DNA of 64,000 nt from Motiliproteus sp047633175 (GCA_047633175.1 JBLIEQ010000010.1:1-64000), one strand, 5' to 3'. Numbered from the stretch's first letter, positions 27,323 through 36,698 are shown. Program-made: numbers and translations. The notes: a model not told the origin generated them from the letters alone.

Positions 27323-29131
27323 TTATCCGACGGCTTGTTCCACCACCGCATCGGCCAGATGCAGCTGGGTTTGCCGGGCGTGCTGCAGGCGGACTTTGAG
27401 CTGGTCGCAGAGGGTCATCAGTTGGTTGACTTTGGCGACGATGCGATCCTTTTCATTAGGAGGAGGGATTGCTATCAGGCACCCTCGTAGTTGAGTCTTA
27501 TTAATTGATGCTAGATTAGTCGTTTGTTTGCTGGAACCTGCAAAGTAATCCCGAGCAAAGGGTCCGTTGAGATACTTTTCAAGCCATAGTTCGCTTTGCT
27601 CATCAAGAAAGATACGGGCCTTGAATACATGGTTTTGGTGGGCAACATAGGGGAGATCTTCAGACCAAATTGCGGTTCTACCTACTTTGTCCCAGTCCCC
27701 TCCCTCTGTGATTAACAAATCTCGGTTTCGCACCTGATACTTATCCACCTCTTCCACAGGAATTTCGACTTCCTTCATATCAGAGAGGGAGAGATAGCTG
27801 CGCTGAACATTTGCTACGCGTAGATAAGGGACCGACACCAACTCTCTGCCAGCCAGCTTACGTCCTTTAGTGATACCGCCTTGAATATCAACAATATCTT
27901 GAAACCGACTCCACTCCCACCCCTCTGGTAGCGAAAACGGTTTCTCATCTTCCCCAATCTCTGGCAGAGGCTTCTGCGTCTTGATCTTCTTATCTTTAAC
28001 CAGTTGCATCTTCTCTGCTTTGATGCGCTCCAGCAGCTTGCTGGCGGGTTCGTCGTTGGGGTCTTGAGGCACCAGCTTTCCCATGACGGCCAGTTGCAGG
28101 ACGCATTGTTTGAGTTGGTCTACCGCGTAGTCGGTGGTGATCAGGGTGTCGAAGTGCTCGGACAGGCGGGCCCAGTTTTTAGCCAGTTCGTCGGCATCAC
28201 AGGCGTCGGTTAGGGTCGAGAGCAGGGTGTCGACCAGTAGCTGATGGGCATCGAAGCTGGATTCGGTTTGCTGTTCCAGCTGGTCGCAGAGTGCCATCAG
28301 TTCATCGACTTTCTCTATAATTTCAAGCTGTTTCTTAAATGATGGAAGGGGAATTAAAAGGTTGCGTACTTGATTCTGCGAAACATTTTTCATCGAACTG
28401 CTGGTGCCACCAGCGACTGCAGCATAGTAAGCTCTAGAAAGAGCACTATTATTAGCCAGGTTCACATATATACTCGATATGTTTTTAGAAAAATCAAAAC
28501 GAATGATCTTGTCGCTCATCATCAAATTACTTGGTGTGTCGTTTGGAGCAACAACAGCTCTAGCCACAAGATCAGCTGTATTCGCTCTAGATATCAAAAA
28601 ATCGCCAGCTTTCACTTCATATTGTGGGCGGGGCTCTAGCCCTTGAGGTAGTTCTTTGTTTTGATCCGGTTGAAACTTTCCCCAAGTAACCGCACTGACT
28701 TTAAGCACACCCCATTTACCACACCTTCTTGGTGTAGGTTGGCACTGAGGACTCCAGCCAGCTTCGGAATTGAAAGCCAAATCATCCAACCGACACCACT
28801 CCCATCCCTCTGGCAGTGCATAAGGCTTTTCATCCTCGGCAATCTCCGGCAGCGCCTTCTGTTTTTTTATTTTCTTCTCTTTAACCAACCGCGCCTTTTC
28901 AGCCGCTATCCGCTCCAGCAACACTCTAGCCGGTTCGTCATTCGGATCTTGCGGCACCAGCTTGCCCCGCACCGCCAGCTCCAGGATCAGCTCGCGCAGT
29001 TTCTTAATGCCGTAGAGTTCGCGCTTTTTATTGCTACCCCGCCCCTGGGTCGCCCTGGCCTTGATGGATGAAGTCCACAAATCGATATGTTCGACTATTA
29101 GTTTCTGGGGAGGCAGCCGCTGAGCACCCAT
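27323..29131 (-). CDS. hsdS: type I restriction-modification specificity subunit HsdS
   Basis: 602 residues with the expected two-fold layout. A conserved block ELAVRGKLVPQDPNDEPAR followed by a charged helix and EDEKPYALPEGWEWCRLDDL occurs near residues 45-120, and a close copy (GKLVPQDPNDEPASKLLERI, ALPEGWEW-like) near 345-420. Each precedes a target recognition domain. HsdS selects the DNA sequence for methylation and cleavage. The ATG overlaps the hsdM stop (TAATG). Both TRDs appear intact, with no frameshift. Confidence 0.93.
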   Translation of the reverse strand: MGAQRLPPQKLIVEHIDLWTSSIKARATQGRGSNKKRELYGIKKLRELILELAVRGKLVPQDPNDEPARVLLERIAAEKARLVKEKKIKKQKALPEIAEDEKPYALPEGWEWCRLDDLAFNSEAGWSPQCQPTPRRCGKWGVLKVSAVTWGKFQPDQNKELPQGLEPRPQYEVKAGDFLISRANTADLVARAVVAPNDTPSNLMMSDKIIRFDFSKNISSIYVNLANNSALSRAYYAAVAGGTSSSMKNVSQNQVRNLLIPLPSFKKQLEIIEKVDELMALCDQLEQQTESSFDAHQLLVDTLLSTLTDACDADELAKNWARLSEHFDTLITTDYAVDQLKQCVLQLAVMGKLVPQDPNDEPASKLLERIKAEKMQLVKDKKIKTQKPLPEIGEDEKPFSLPEGWEWSRFQDIVDIQGGITKGRKLAGRELVSVPYLRVANVQRSYLSLSDMKEVEIPVEEVDKYQVRNRDLLITEGGDWDKVGRTAIWSEDLPYVAHQNHVFKARIFLDEQSELWLEKYLNGPFARDYFAGSSKQTTNLASINKTQLRGCLIAIPPPNEKDRIVAKVNQLMTLCDQLKVRLQHARQTQLHLADAVVEQAVG

Positions 29132-30618
29132 TATTTGGCTTCTCCTTTACCGGCCAGGGCCTCGGCGAGAATGCCTTGCAGCTGATCGCGCAGCTGTTGG
29201 ATCTCGCTCTGCTGGCTGGCGTAGTCGGCCAGCAATTGATCCGGATCGTGAACGATCTGATCTTCGACATGGGGGTTCTTGCTATCGAGGTTGTAGTTGC
29301 GCGCCACGATCTCCTCGAGGCTGACCTTCCAGGCCTGTGGGCACTGTTGACGGTTTTGACGCTTGAGCTTGGCCTGGGGATTATCGCCTTCGCCCCACCA
29401 GTCGGCGCAGTCGGCAAAGTCTTCCAGCTTCATCGGCTTGGTCTTGTTAAAGGCTTTGACGCCTGCGGGGAGCGGGACTTCGTAATACCAGATCTCTTGG
29501 GTCGGCTCGCCCTTGTCGAAGAACAGGATGTTGGTCTTGATGCTGGTATAGGGCGCAAATACCGAGTTGGGCAGACGGACAATCGTGTGCAGGTTACATT
29601 CATCCAGCAGCATCTTCTTGATCTTGGTCTTAACGCCTTCACCGAACAGGGTGCCATCGGGCAGCACCACGGCGGCGCGGCCTTTGTCTTTCAATACTTC
29701 GACGATCAGCTGTAAAAACAGATCCGCCGTTTCCCGGGTTTGCATTTCCGAGGGGAAGTTCTTCTCGATGCCATCCTCTTCGGTGCCGCCAAACGGCGGG
29801 TTGGTGATGATCACATCAACGTCGGCTTCCCAGTTCGATAGTGGCTTGTTGAGGGTGTTGTCATGCTTGATCTGGACCGGCACTTCGATGCCGTGCAGCA
29901 GCATATTGGTGGTGCAGAGCAGGTGCGGCAGTTGCTTCTTCTCCACCCCGCTGATCTGCCGCTGCAGGGTTTGCTGGTCTGCACCGGTGCTTACGTAATG
30001 GCTATCAACGTGATCGAACGCGCAGGCCAGGAAGCCGCCGGTGCCGCAGGCCGGGTCAAAGATCGCCTCGCCCAGCTGGGGGTCGATCTGCTGGACGATA
30101 AAGCGGGTCACGGCGCGGGGGGTATAGAACTCACCGGCATTACCGGCACTCTGCAGGTCTTTAAGGATCTGCTCGTAGATATCGCCGAACAGGTGACGCT
30201 CGTTGGAGTCGCTAAAATCGATCTCGTTGAGCTTGTTGATCACTTGGCGCAGCAGGGTGCCGTTCTTCATGTAGTTGAAGGCATCGCTGAAGGCTTCTTT
30301 CACCACGAAACCGCGCGGGTTTCTATCGATCGGCGCCAGCAACTCCTTGAGGCTTGGAAACAGGTCGGTGTTGATAAATTCGAGCAACTCATCGCCGGTA
30401 ATACCCTGATTATCGGCGGCCCAGTTACGCCACAGGTATTGAACCGGGACGGGCGTGCGGTAGTTGTCCTGTTCAAACTCCAGCTGTTCTTCCTGGCCAT
30501 CGAAGATCTTCAGGAACAGCAACCAGGACAATTGCCCCAGGCGCTGGGCATCGCCATCAACGCCCGCGTCTTTACGCATAATGTCTTGGATGGATTTGAT
30601 CACGGAGCTTACAGACAT
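29131..30618 (-). CDS. hsdM: type I restriction-modification methyltransferase HsdM
   Basis: 495 residues. The N-terminal HsdM helical domain (LSWLLFLKIFDGQEEQ) precedes the N6-adenine methyltransferase core with AdoMet motif I FDPACGTGGFL, catalytic motif IV NPPF and the FYTPRAVTRFIVQ segment. It modifies adenine in the host recognition site and forms the M2S core with HsdS. It lies 45 bases downstream of the HNH gene. Confidence 0.95.
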   Translation of the reverse strand: MSVSSVIKSIQDIMRKDAGVDGDAQRLGQLSWLLFLKIFDGQEEQLEFEQDNYRTPVPVQYLWRNWAADNQGITGDELLEFINTDLFPSLKELLAPIDRNPRGFVVKEAFSDAFNYMKNGTLLRQVINKLNEIDFSDSNERHLFGDIYEQILKDLQSAGNAGEFYTPRAVTRFIVQQIDPQLGEAIFDPACGTGGFLACAFDHVDSHYVSTGADQQTLQRQISGVEKKQLPHLLCTTNMLLHGIEVPVQIKHDNTLNKPLSNWEADVDVIITNPPFGGTEEDGIEKNFPSEMQTRETADLFLQLIVEVLKDKGRAAVVLPDGTLFGEGVKTKIKKMLLDECNLHTIVRLPNSVFAPYTSIKTNILFFDKGEPTQEIWYYEVPLPAGVKAFNKTKPMKLEDFADCADWWGEGDNPQAKLKRQNRQQCPQAWKVSLEEIVARNYNLDSKNPHVEDQIVHDPDQLLADYASQQSEIQQLRDQLQGILAEALAGKGEAK

Positions 30619-30663
30619 AGGTTTCTCGAGGTTAAATTCATGGTTGTCTAATTACGTGGCTGT

Positions 30664-31128
30664 CTATTTACGTGCTTGCCTAAGCTGCTCAACGGCGCTG
30701 GTGAAGCTGACATTGACGCTCTCAAAGGCGTCGTTCACCTGGGCTTGCTGCTCCGGGGTTAGCGTTGCTGAACCGCACTGTTCGCTTTGCCATTGACTGA
30801 TTCGATCTCGGCGAGCCGCGTGTGTTTTCTGGTCTTCGCCGCATTTTTCCAACAAGAACGCCTGCCAGGCGTGCTCACGTTTTTGATCACCGTTACAGGC
30901 AGGGCAGGTCAGGATGAGGTTGCATAGCTGATTACTGCCACCGGCGGATTCTGCAATCAGGTGATCGATATGGGCTTGGCGTTCGCTACGTTTTAACGGG
31001 CATCCGCAGTAGGCGCACTGGTGCTGAAAAAACTCCCAGATCCGCTCCTTTTGCCGTGGTGTCGGCTTGGGGTCGATCAGGGCTTTGAGGCTTCGCTTAA
31101 TGGCATTACGCGCTTGCGAGGGCGTCAT
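30664..31128 (-). CDS. HNH endonuclease-like protein within the type I RM operon
   Basis: 154 residues. The HNH/zinc-ribbon core is clear: CAYCGCPLK, then AHIDHLIAESAGGSNQLCNL, then LTCPACNGDQKREH. This gives two CxxC pairs and the His-Asn-His set of a beta-beta-alpha metal nuclease. It resembles HNH proteins involved in DNA cleavage or RM systems. The ATG overlaps the hsdR stop (TGATG), so it is co-translated between hsdR and hsdM. That placement is unusual for a type I system and suggests a functional link rather than chance insertion. Confidence 0.88.
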   Translation of the reverse strand: MTPSQARNAIKRSLKALIDPKPTPRQKERIWEFFQHQCAYCGCPLKRSERQAHIDHLIAESAGGSNQLCNLILTCPACNGDQKREHAWQAFLLEKCGEDQKTHAARRDRISQWQSEQCGSATLTPEQQAQVNDAFESVNVSFTSAVEQLRQARK

Positions 31129-33560
31129 CAGCCCGCCTCGTCGCGGTACAGTTCGGCTTCCAGCTCGCTGATCGCGAGATGATACTGGGATTTGCCGCCG
31201 AATTCCTTCTTAACGATATTCATCGGGTTGCCCAGCGGCTTTAATTTAGGCACTTTTAGCTCGGCGAATCCCTGCTGCTCGAGCTGGGCGATGCCAGCAT
31301 CCGCATACTGATCAACCAGTACCTTGAGCACGGTCTGGGCCGTTTCTGAGTACTTGGCGAAGTAGTTACGCTTGTTGACGTTGTCCGCGCGCTCTTTGCG
31401 GGTGAGCGGCGGTTGATCGTAGACGATATGGCAGATCAGATCGAAGGGGTCCATCTCTTTACCGACCTCCTGTTCCAGTGCCTGCCAGATCACCCCTTCG
31501 GCTTCCAACTCGTCGATCACGGCCTGCTTGCGCTCGCTGGCATTCCACTTGCGGATAAAGTCATCCAGCGAGTTAAACTGCTTGGCGACGGCATTGCGGG
31601 TGTAGTCTTTGAAAGATTCGGTGACCAGTTTGCCATCGGTACCGTAGTACTGCACCCGCTCGGCGATTTTGTACACCGGTACGCCGGAGACCTGGTACTT
31701 GATATAGCGGTCGTCATCATCGTCCAGCGGTCCATCTAGGGGGCCTGCGCTGGGGTCTGGGTCAGCACCGCCACTTGCTGTTGTTGAGCCGTCATCGTTT
31801 GCGTCTTCATCTACATCGCCGTCGAAGAAGTCATCAGAATCCAGGTTGTCCTCGATAATCTCTTCCGGCCTGGCGACCAGGATCTTCACCGGCGCACCGT
31901 CAAACTCTTTGTCGGCAAAACGCTCGGTCGCCTTCTTAAAATCGAGGATGGTAAACCAGAGTTTGTTGTAACGCTCATCGATACGCGTTCCGCGTCCGAT
32001 GACCTGCTTGAACTTGGTAATGGACTTGATGGTTTGATCCAGCACCACCAGCTTACAGGTCTTGGCATCTACCCCGGTCGACATCAGTTCTGAGGTGGTG
32101 GCGATGACCGGGTAAGGCTTCTTGGGATTAATAAAGTTAACCAGCTGGGCCTTGCCGATCTCATCGTCGCCGGTGATCTTCATCACATATTTTTCATTCT
32201 TGGCGACCTGTTCGGGATTTAGGTTGACCAGCGCACGGCGCATCCGCTCGGCATGATCGATGTCGTTGCAGAACACGATGGTCTTGGCCATCGGATCGGT
32301 ACGCTTGAGGTAGGCGGTGATGGTTTCGGCGACGACCTGGGTTCGCTCGTCGATCACCAGCGTGCGGTCGAAGTCTTTCAGGTTGTAGACCTGGTCTTTA
32401 ATCACCTCGCCGTTCTTATCGACCTGTCCCTTACTGGGCCGCCAGCCTTGCAGGTCCACATCTAGGTCCACCCGGACCACTTTGTACGGCGCCAGGAAGC
32501 CGTCTTCGATGCCCTCTTTAAGCGAATAGGTGTACACCGGCTCACCAAAGTAATCGATATTAGAGACCTCTTCGGTCTCTCTGGGCGTTGCGGTCAGGCC
32601 GATCTGCGTCGCTGAGCTGAAATACTCCAGGATCTCGCGCCAGGCGCTGTCCTCATCGGCGCTGCCACGGTGGCACTCGTCGATCACGATCAGGTCGAAG
32701 AAGTCAGGATCAACCTGCTTATAGGCTTTCTGAGATTCCTCGGGGCCCGTGAGGGCCTGGTACAACGCCAGATGTATCTCATAAGCAGGATCCACCGTGC
32801 GACCGGTGATCTTGGTCATCGCCTGACCGAAGGGTTGGAAGTCGTTGTTGCGGGATTGATCGACCAGAGCATTTCGATCAGCTAGGAACAGAGTACGTTT
32901 CTTATGCTGGCCTTTCCAGAGTCGCCAGATGATCTGAAAAGCGGTATAGGTCTTACCCGTGCCCGTGGCCATGACCAGCAGAATGCGATTCTGCCCTGTA
33001 GAGATGGCTTCCAGGGTTTTATTGATCGCCTGCAGCTGGTAATAGCGTGGCGACTTGCCGCTGCCATCATCGTGATAGCTTTGGGTGATCATCGGTAACT
33101 GCGCTGCGGTATAGCCTTTCCACTGACAGTACTGCTGCCATAGCTGCGTGGGGCTTGGAAACGCTTGCAGGCTGATCTCGGTTTCCAGTTGGCCGCCTTT
33201 AGCAGGCGCGGTCTTATCGTGGAAAATAAAGCCATCGCCATTGGAGGCGAAGATAAAGGGCACTTCCAGTAAACGAGCGTAATCCAGTCCCTGCTGCATC
33301 CCCTTGCCGATCTCATGCTTATTGGCTTTAGCCTCGATCACCGCCAGTGGCATATTGGGCTTGTGAAACAGCACCACATCGGCAGATTTTACCGTTTGAC
33401 GCGCACCGATCTGGCCCCGCACCACCACCTTGCCATCGCGCAACTTCACTTCCTGGCGAATCTGGGTCATATCATCCCAGCCAGCCTCTTTAACGGCAGG
33501 CAGGATAAACTTGCTGATAATATCGGTTTCGGTGAGCTTGGACTTATTGATGCCTGCCAT
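31128..33560 (-). CDS. hsdR: type I restriction endonuclease subunit HsdR
   Basis: 810 residues. The N-terminal nuclease domain has the PD-(D/E)xK pattern, with SADVVLF and LAVIEAKAN near residues 80-105. A superfamily 2 motor follows: Walker A MATGTGKTYTAF, DECH box VIDECHRGS, LTATPRETEE and motif VI-like QVIGRGTRIDER. An acidic linker (DSDDFFDGDVDEDANDDG) and a helical C-terminal domain complete it. It translocates and cleaves unmodified DNA as R2M2S. It is first in a leftward operon; on the minus strand TATAAG near 33621 may be part of its promoter. Confidence 0.95.
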   Translation of the reverse strand: MAGINKSKLTETDIISKFILPAVKEAGWDDMTQIRQEVKLRDGKVVVRGQIGARQTVKSADVVLFHKPNMPLAVIEAKANKHEIGKGMQQGLDYARLLEVPFIFASNGDGFIFHDKTAPAKGGQLETEISLQAFPSPTQLWQQYCQWKGYTAAQLPMITQSYHDDGSGKSPRYYQLQAINKTLEAISTGQNRILLVMATGTGKTYTAFQIIWRLWKGQHKKRTLFLADRNALVDQSRNNDFQPFGQAMTKITGRTVDPAYEIHLALYQALTGPEESQKAYKQVDPDFFDLIVIDECHRGSADEDSAWREILEYFSSATQIGLTATPRETEEVSNIDYFGEPVYTYSLKEGIEDGFLAPYKVVRVDLDVDLQGWRPSKGQVDKNGEVIKDQVYNLKDFDRTLVIDERTQVVAETITAYLKRTDPMAKTIVFCNDIDHAERMRRALVNLNPEQVAKNEKYVMKITGDDEIGKAQLVNFINPKKPYPVIATTSELMSTGVDAKTCKLVVLDQTIKSITKFKQVIGRGTRIDERYNKLWFTILDFKKATERFADKEFDGAPVKILVARPEEIIEDNLDSDDFFDGDVDEDANDDGSTTASGGADPDPSAGPLDGPLDDDDDRYIKYQVSGVPVYKIAERVQYYGTDGKLVTESFKDYTRNAVAKQFNSLDDFIRKWNASERKQAVIDELEAEGVIWQALEQEVGKEMDPFDLICHIVYDQPPLTRKERADNVNKRNYFAKYSETAQTVLKVLVDQYADAGIAQLEQQGFAELKVPKLKPLGNPMNIVKKEFGGKSQYHLAISELEAELYRDEAG

Positions 33561-33794
33561 GGCGGGGCTTTCCCTAATCCAGAAGAAGGTGGTCAGTTTC
33601 GCACAGAAAGGGCTTTGCTTATATGGGGCTATAACCCCAGTTCGACCGGGAAAGTCTGAGACAGGCTCTCTTGGTGAATCGCTAAAAGCGCTGCTGGCAG
33701 CTTGGCTTGAGTGGTATGGGGTTTTCAGGTTGGACGAATACGATTGGCAGTATCACAGGCGTGGTATTTGGAGCGTATTCATTGATCAGGTATA

Positions 33795-33822
33795 AAAAAA
33801 GGAGCTATATAGCTCCTTTTTT
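33795..33822. terminator. bidirectional terminator
   Basis: A perfect palindrome of six A, GGAGCTAT/ATAGCTCC and six T. It can terminate transcription from either side and lies between the toxin-like small genes and the hsdR promoter region. Confidence 0.85.
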
Positions 33823-33840
33823 GGATTGGGTTTGGGTCTG

Positions 33841-34002
33841 TTAAGCCAGTTTTGCAGCGTAATTGATCACGGCCTGTTGCCGCTCTGTGGCCTTGGCCAG
33901 CACCTTGGTATATACCCGTTTCTTGTCACGGGAAGACGCGGATCTCATGAACTCGGAGAACGAGCTTGAGCCATGCGGTTTTTCTTTAAGTAGCTTTATC
34001 AT
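33841..34002 (-). CDS. 53-residue basic protein next to the zeta toxin remnant
   Basis: Translation from ATG 34002 gives MIKLLKEKPHGSSSFSEFMR, then a charged helical segment RDKKRVYTKVLAKATERQQA, ending at 33843. It begins 12 bases after the zeta-like gene on the same strand, so the two probably form a unit. The residue pattern looks like a genuine conserved small protein. It could be the cognate antitoxin or a partner; the order (downstream of the toxin) is the reverse of epsilon-zeta. Confidence 0.55.
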   Translation of the reverse strand: MIKLLKEKPHGSSSFSEFMRSASSRDKKRVYTKVLAKATERQQAVINYAAKLA

Positions 34003-34014
34003 AGTTCCAGTAGT

Positions 34015-34721
34015 CTAGTAGTCTTGTATCAGGAGCTCAAGTTCGCGGCGATTGTATTGCTCGGGTATGTGGTAGTCAATCATATCGATGTTGCCTTTAT
34101 AAACTCTCGGCGTGTTGTCCGTATTCTTGAGAAGTAAGTCAACATGAACCTCAGATCCATAGCGCTTCTTAATCGAGTTAACCACCTGTCTAGCAGAGTA
34201 ATATTGATGAATGAAGTCTGCCGCCTGTATCTTCCGGCCTTCGGTTCTCTCTCTGGCCTGAGCAAAATCCCAAGCAAGAGAGGGTTCCTGGTAAACATAC
34301 AGGATTTGAACGAAGCGACCTTTACTTAGTGACCGTTCAATATTGCTGATGGCTTTATCCAGATTTGTCAGCGTCCCATCAAGCAGAAAGCTCTGGCGCT
34401 GCTTTAGTGCCAAGTCATGGATCTTTTCAGTGAGTATCGAAACAGCTCCCTGAAACAACCACGAATTACTCCCTTTATAGCCTTCAAACAGGTGCCTAAG
34501 CTCATCAGGTCGATTCGCAGCACCCCTCCATCGAAATTCTCTAACAGTGTTATAGAGGCTTCTGTCTTGCCTGCACCTGGTGAGCCAGCCATGAATACAG
34601 ACACGGGCTCTAATTCAGATGGGTAGGTTTCCTTACAGGCAAACTGCTTAGCAATGCGCCTTCTATTCGCTTTGGCGTAGGTAATAGCCTTGTCGCGGAT
34701 CTGTTTTTCATGTTCAGTCAT
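34015..34721 (-). pseudogene. zeta-toxin-like kinase, frameshifted
   Basis: The first frame from ATG 34721 carries Walker A FMAGSPGAGKTEASI and ends in an out-of-frame tail. The second frame supplies RHLFEGYKGSNSWLFQGAVS, FLLDGTLTN and the rest to TAG 34015. Adding one C near 34508 restores the zeta motif I-D-P-D-E-L-R, so a single-base loss in a C run explains the break. Zeta toxins phosphorylate UDP-activated amino sugars and halt wall synthesis; this copy should be inactive unless frameshifting occurs. The full length would be about 236 residues. Confidence 0.75.
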
Positions 34722-35274
34722 AGGTGCATCATACGGTCTTCACTGGACACAGTCAGTTACTGGGGCAGATTTCATTACCTGTGTCGGCCTCTGCTATCTG
34801 CGCACGCAACTCTACCGGAAAATCCGTTGGCTACACCCGCACACCGGTATGCAGCCTGCCGCACCAGTCAGTCATGAGCCTGATGGCGAGTGTGCTTGTT
34901 TAAGGGAGGTAGCAGCGGGTCATCTGGCTTTTCAAATGATCCCCTGATCGACACTGTCCACGATCTCAGCAGGGTGCTTGCGTTCCGGCTTTTGCTTGCA
35001 GTGATCCTCAGGGCTCTGAGGGGGCGCACTCGCTTCGCTTGGTGCTGCGTTTCACCTCGTTAACGGAGAGCTTGCTGGATGTTTGGCTGCGGCACCATCA
35101 GCACTCAGCTTTAGTGCTGATGGTGCGTAGGCGAGATAGCCGCGTTCGCAGATGCCAAGCTGCAACTTAGATTCGGGCCTACTGCCGTCTCTGCCTATAA
35201 TCGAAGCCCTCTATCTCGAATGACCGATATGATATGTGGCATCACCAATCTCAATATCTTTCTTTTTTCTGATA
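34722..35274. other. gene-free stretch with a strong hairpin
   Basis: No intact gene. GCACCATCAGCACT and AGTGCTGATGGTGC (35092-35126) form a perfect 14-bp stem with a 7-base loop but no T-tract. On the minus strand a 38-codon frame reads SPEDHCKQKPERKHPAEIVD near 35000, possibly a linker fragment of the decayed polyvalent protein. Confidence 0.4.
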
Positions 35275-35355
35275 TGTTCGCATAAGGTATAACCTAAACG
35301 AACTGTTCACCGCGCCTGTATTTATGTTCGTATAGAGTTTTTTGTTCATGAACGC
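35275..35355. promoter_or_regulatory. candidate res site for the serine recombinase
   Basis: Immediately upstream of the resolvase, TGTTCG (35275) faces CGAACT (about 35299-35304) across 30 bases. A second TGTTCG starts at 35335 and ends in the palindrome GTTCATGAAC (35344-35353). Two such spaced dyads are what subsites of a resolution site look like, and they would also let the protein repress its own promoter. Confidence 0.45.
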
Positions 35356-35393
35356 AGGCTTATAGTTATGGCCTCTAGACCCTATTTGAACAA

Positions 35394-35975
35394 ATGCCGG
35401 TAAATAGCATGAGATCGCAAAAATACGGATACGCCCAAGTTTCGACGCTGGACCAGGACAACAGAATCCAGATCGAAGCACTCAACAAGGCGGGTTGTGA
35501 TCGTATCTGGCAAGAGAAGGCGTCCGGTACTCGTCGCACTAACCGAGAAGAGCTTGATAAGCTGCTGAGCTTTCTGCGCGAAGGTGACACGCTATTGATC
35601 ACTCGCATCGATCGCCTGGCCCGAAGCATTAAGGATCTGCAAGATATCATCTATGACCTTAAGAATCGTGGCATTCACCTGCAGGCGACGGAACAGCCGA
35701 TCGACACCAGCACGGCTGCCGGTAAAGCATTTCTTGATATGCTGGGTGTGTTTGCCGAGTTCGAGACCAACCTACGCAAAGAACGTCAGCTAGAAGGGAT
35801 CGCCAAGGCGAAGGCCGCTGGCAAGTACAAAGGTAAAGCGCCTCTGTCTGACGAGAAAAAGCAGCAGGTCATTGAGCTGTTCACGCAGGGCATCAGGCAA
35901 ACCGCGATAGTGATCTGTACCGGTCTAGGGCGGACGTCGGTTCACAATATACTCAAGGCTGCTGGTCTGAAATAG
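35394..35975 (+). CDS. serine recombinase, resolvase/invertase family
   Basis: 193 residues from ATG 35394 (a second in-frame ATG at 35409 would start MRSQKYGYAQVST). The catalytic Ser is in YAQVSTLDQD, with Arg residues in ITRIDRLARSIKDL and the ID/E-helix region ASGTRRTNREELDKLLSFLR. The C-terminal helix-turn-helix is GIRQTAIVICTGLGRTSVHN. Such proteins resolve cointegrates or invert DNA, as on Tn3-type elements. No Tn3 transposase is present, so it is an orphan or a stability gene of a lost element. Confidence 0.92.
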   Translation: MPVNSMRSQKYGYAQVSTLDQDNRIQIEALNKAGCDRIWQEKASGTRRTNREELDKLLSFLREGDTLLITRIDRLARSIKDLQDIIYDLKNRGIHLQATEQPIDTSTAAGKAFLDMLGVFAEFETNLRKERQLEGIAKAKAAGKYKGKAPLSDEKKQQVIELFTQGIRQTAIVICTGLGRTSVHNILKAAGLK

Positions 35976-36045
35976 TAAGCTGCCTTCGAGGGGGGAGGGC
36001 TGGATCAAGCGTCGTTAACTGCCGCTAGTGGGGCGGGCCAGCATT

Positions 36046-36405
36046 TCAGGCTGTCCGCATCTCCGGCGCTTGCTTAGAGAGGACGACCTGTTCTAAGAGC
36101 GCGTTCTTATCTGCGGGCGTAAGCGTGTTAAGGCCTTAGTGGCCCAGCCCTTCATGGCGTAGAGTCTGGAGGGCTTTCCTCTTACTACGCAGGCTCCTTG
36201 CGGCAAGGGTAAAAACTCCCAGTCTGGAGTGATAGGCTCCCATGATCCGCCCTGCTTTTTCATAACTCCTTTCTGGCCCATAGATGTTCTCTTGCGTTTC
36301 TTTCACGATGGCCCTGAGTGGGATATTGCCATTGTAGTCTGCCAAGAATCGATCCGTCACCTGTTGCGCGTTCTCGACGGACCATCCGGCACCTTGCCGC
36401 CACAT
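36046..36405 (-). pseudogene. internal fragment of an ICE/phage-type large polyvalent protein
   Basis: The frame from 36405 reads WSVENAQQVTDRFLADYNGN, QENIYGPERSYEKAGRIMGA and LQTLRHEGLGH. It is then interrupted by TAA at 36136, where a Tyr is expected, and continues GLNTLTPADKNALLEQVVLS to a TGA at 36046. The HExxxH-like RHEGLGH(Y)GL region is one I associate with the metallopeptidase-like part of large polyvalent proteins. Strand and order fit with the C-terminal fragment at 22795-23286 having once followed it. Confidence 0.5.
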
Positions 36406-36640
36406 TGGACACTGTAGAGCACCGATTCATAAAAACCGCGCAGCTAAGGGCAAATGCTGGGGCCTACATATTACCACCTAGATCTTGTATTTAGTTTGGC
36501 CAGCTCGAATGGTTACGTGCGGAGGACAGCTTAGCAGCTCAAGCTCTAGGTCCATATTGGACTCGTAAATGTGACAGCCCCCATATATTGCTCACCTACG
36601 GAAAATTGGGGTAGTGGCCAACATATGGCTAGGTGGTTCA

Positions 36641-36670
36641 TTGTATCTATTTGATGGATGCGACTATAGT
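36641..36670 (+). promoter_or_regulatory. probable promoter of the Xre-RES operon
   Basis: TTGTAT (36641-36646) and TATAGT (36665-36670) are separated by 18 bases, 29 bases before the antitoxin ATG. ACATATG and TTCATATG nearby could be parts of an autoregulatory operator. The rest of 36406-36698 holds no gene. Confidence 0.45.
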
Positions 36671-36698
36671 GTTCATATGAGCTGAGAGGTGCTTCCAA

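Noticed and set aside
29863..30651. 262-residue plus-strand ORF opposite hsdM
   Set aside because: Antisense to an intact methyltransferase with all motifs; no independent evidence.
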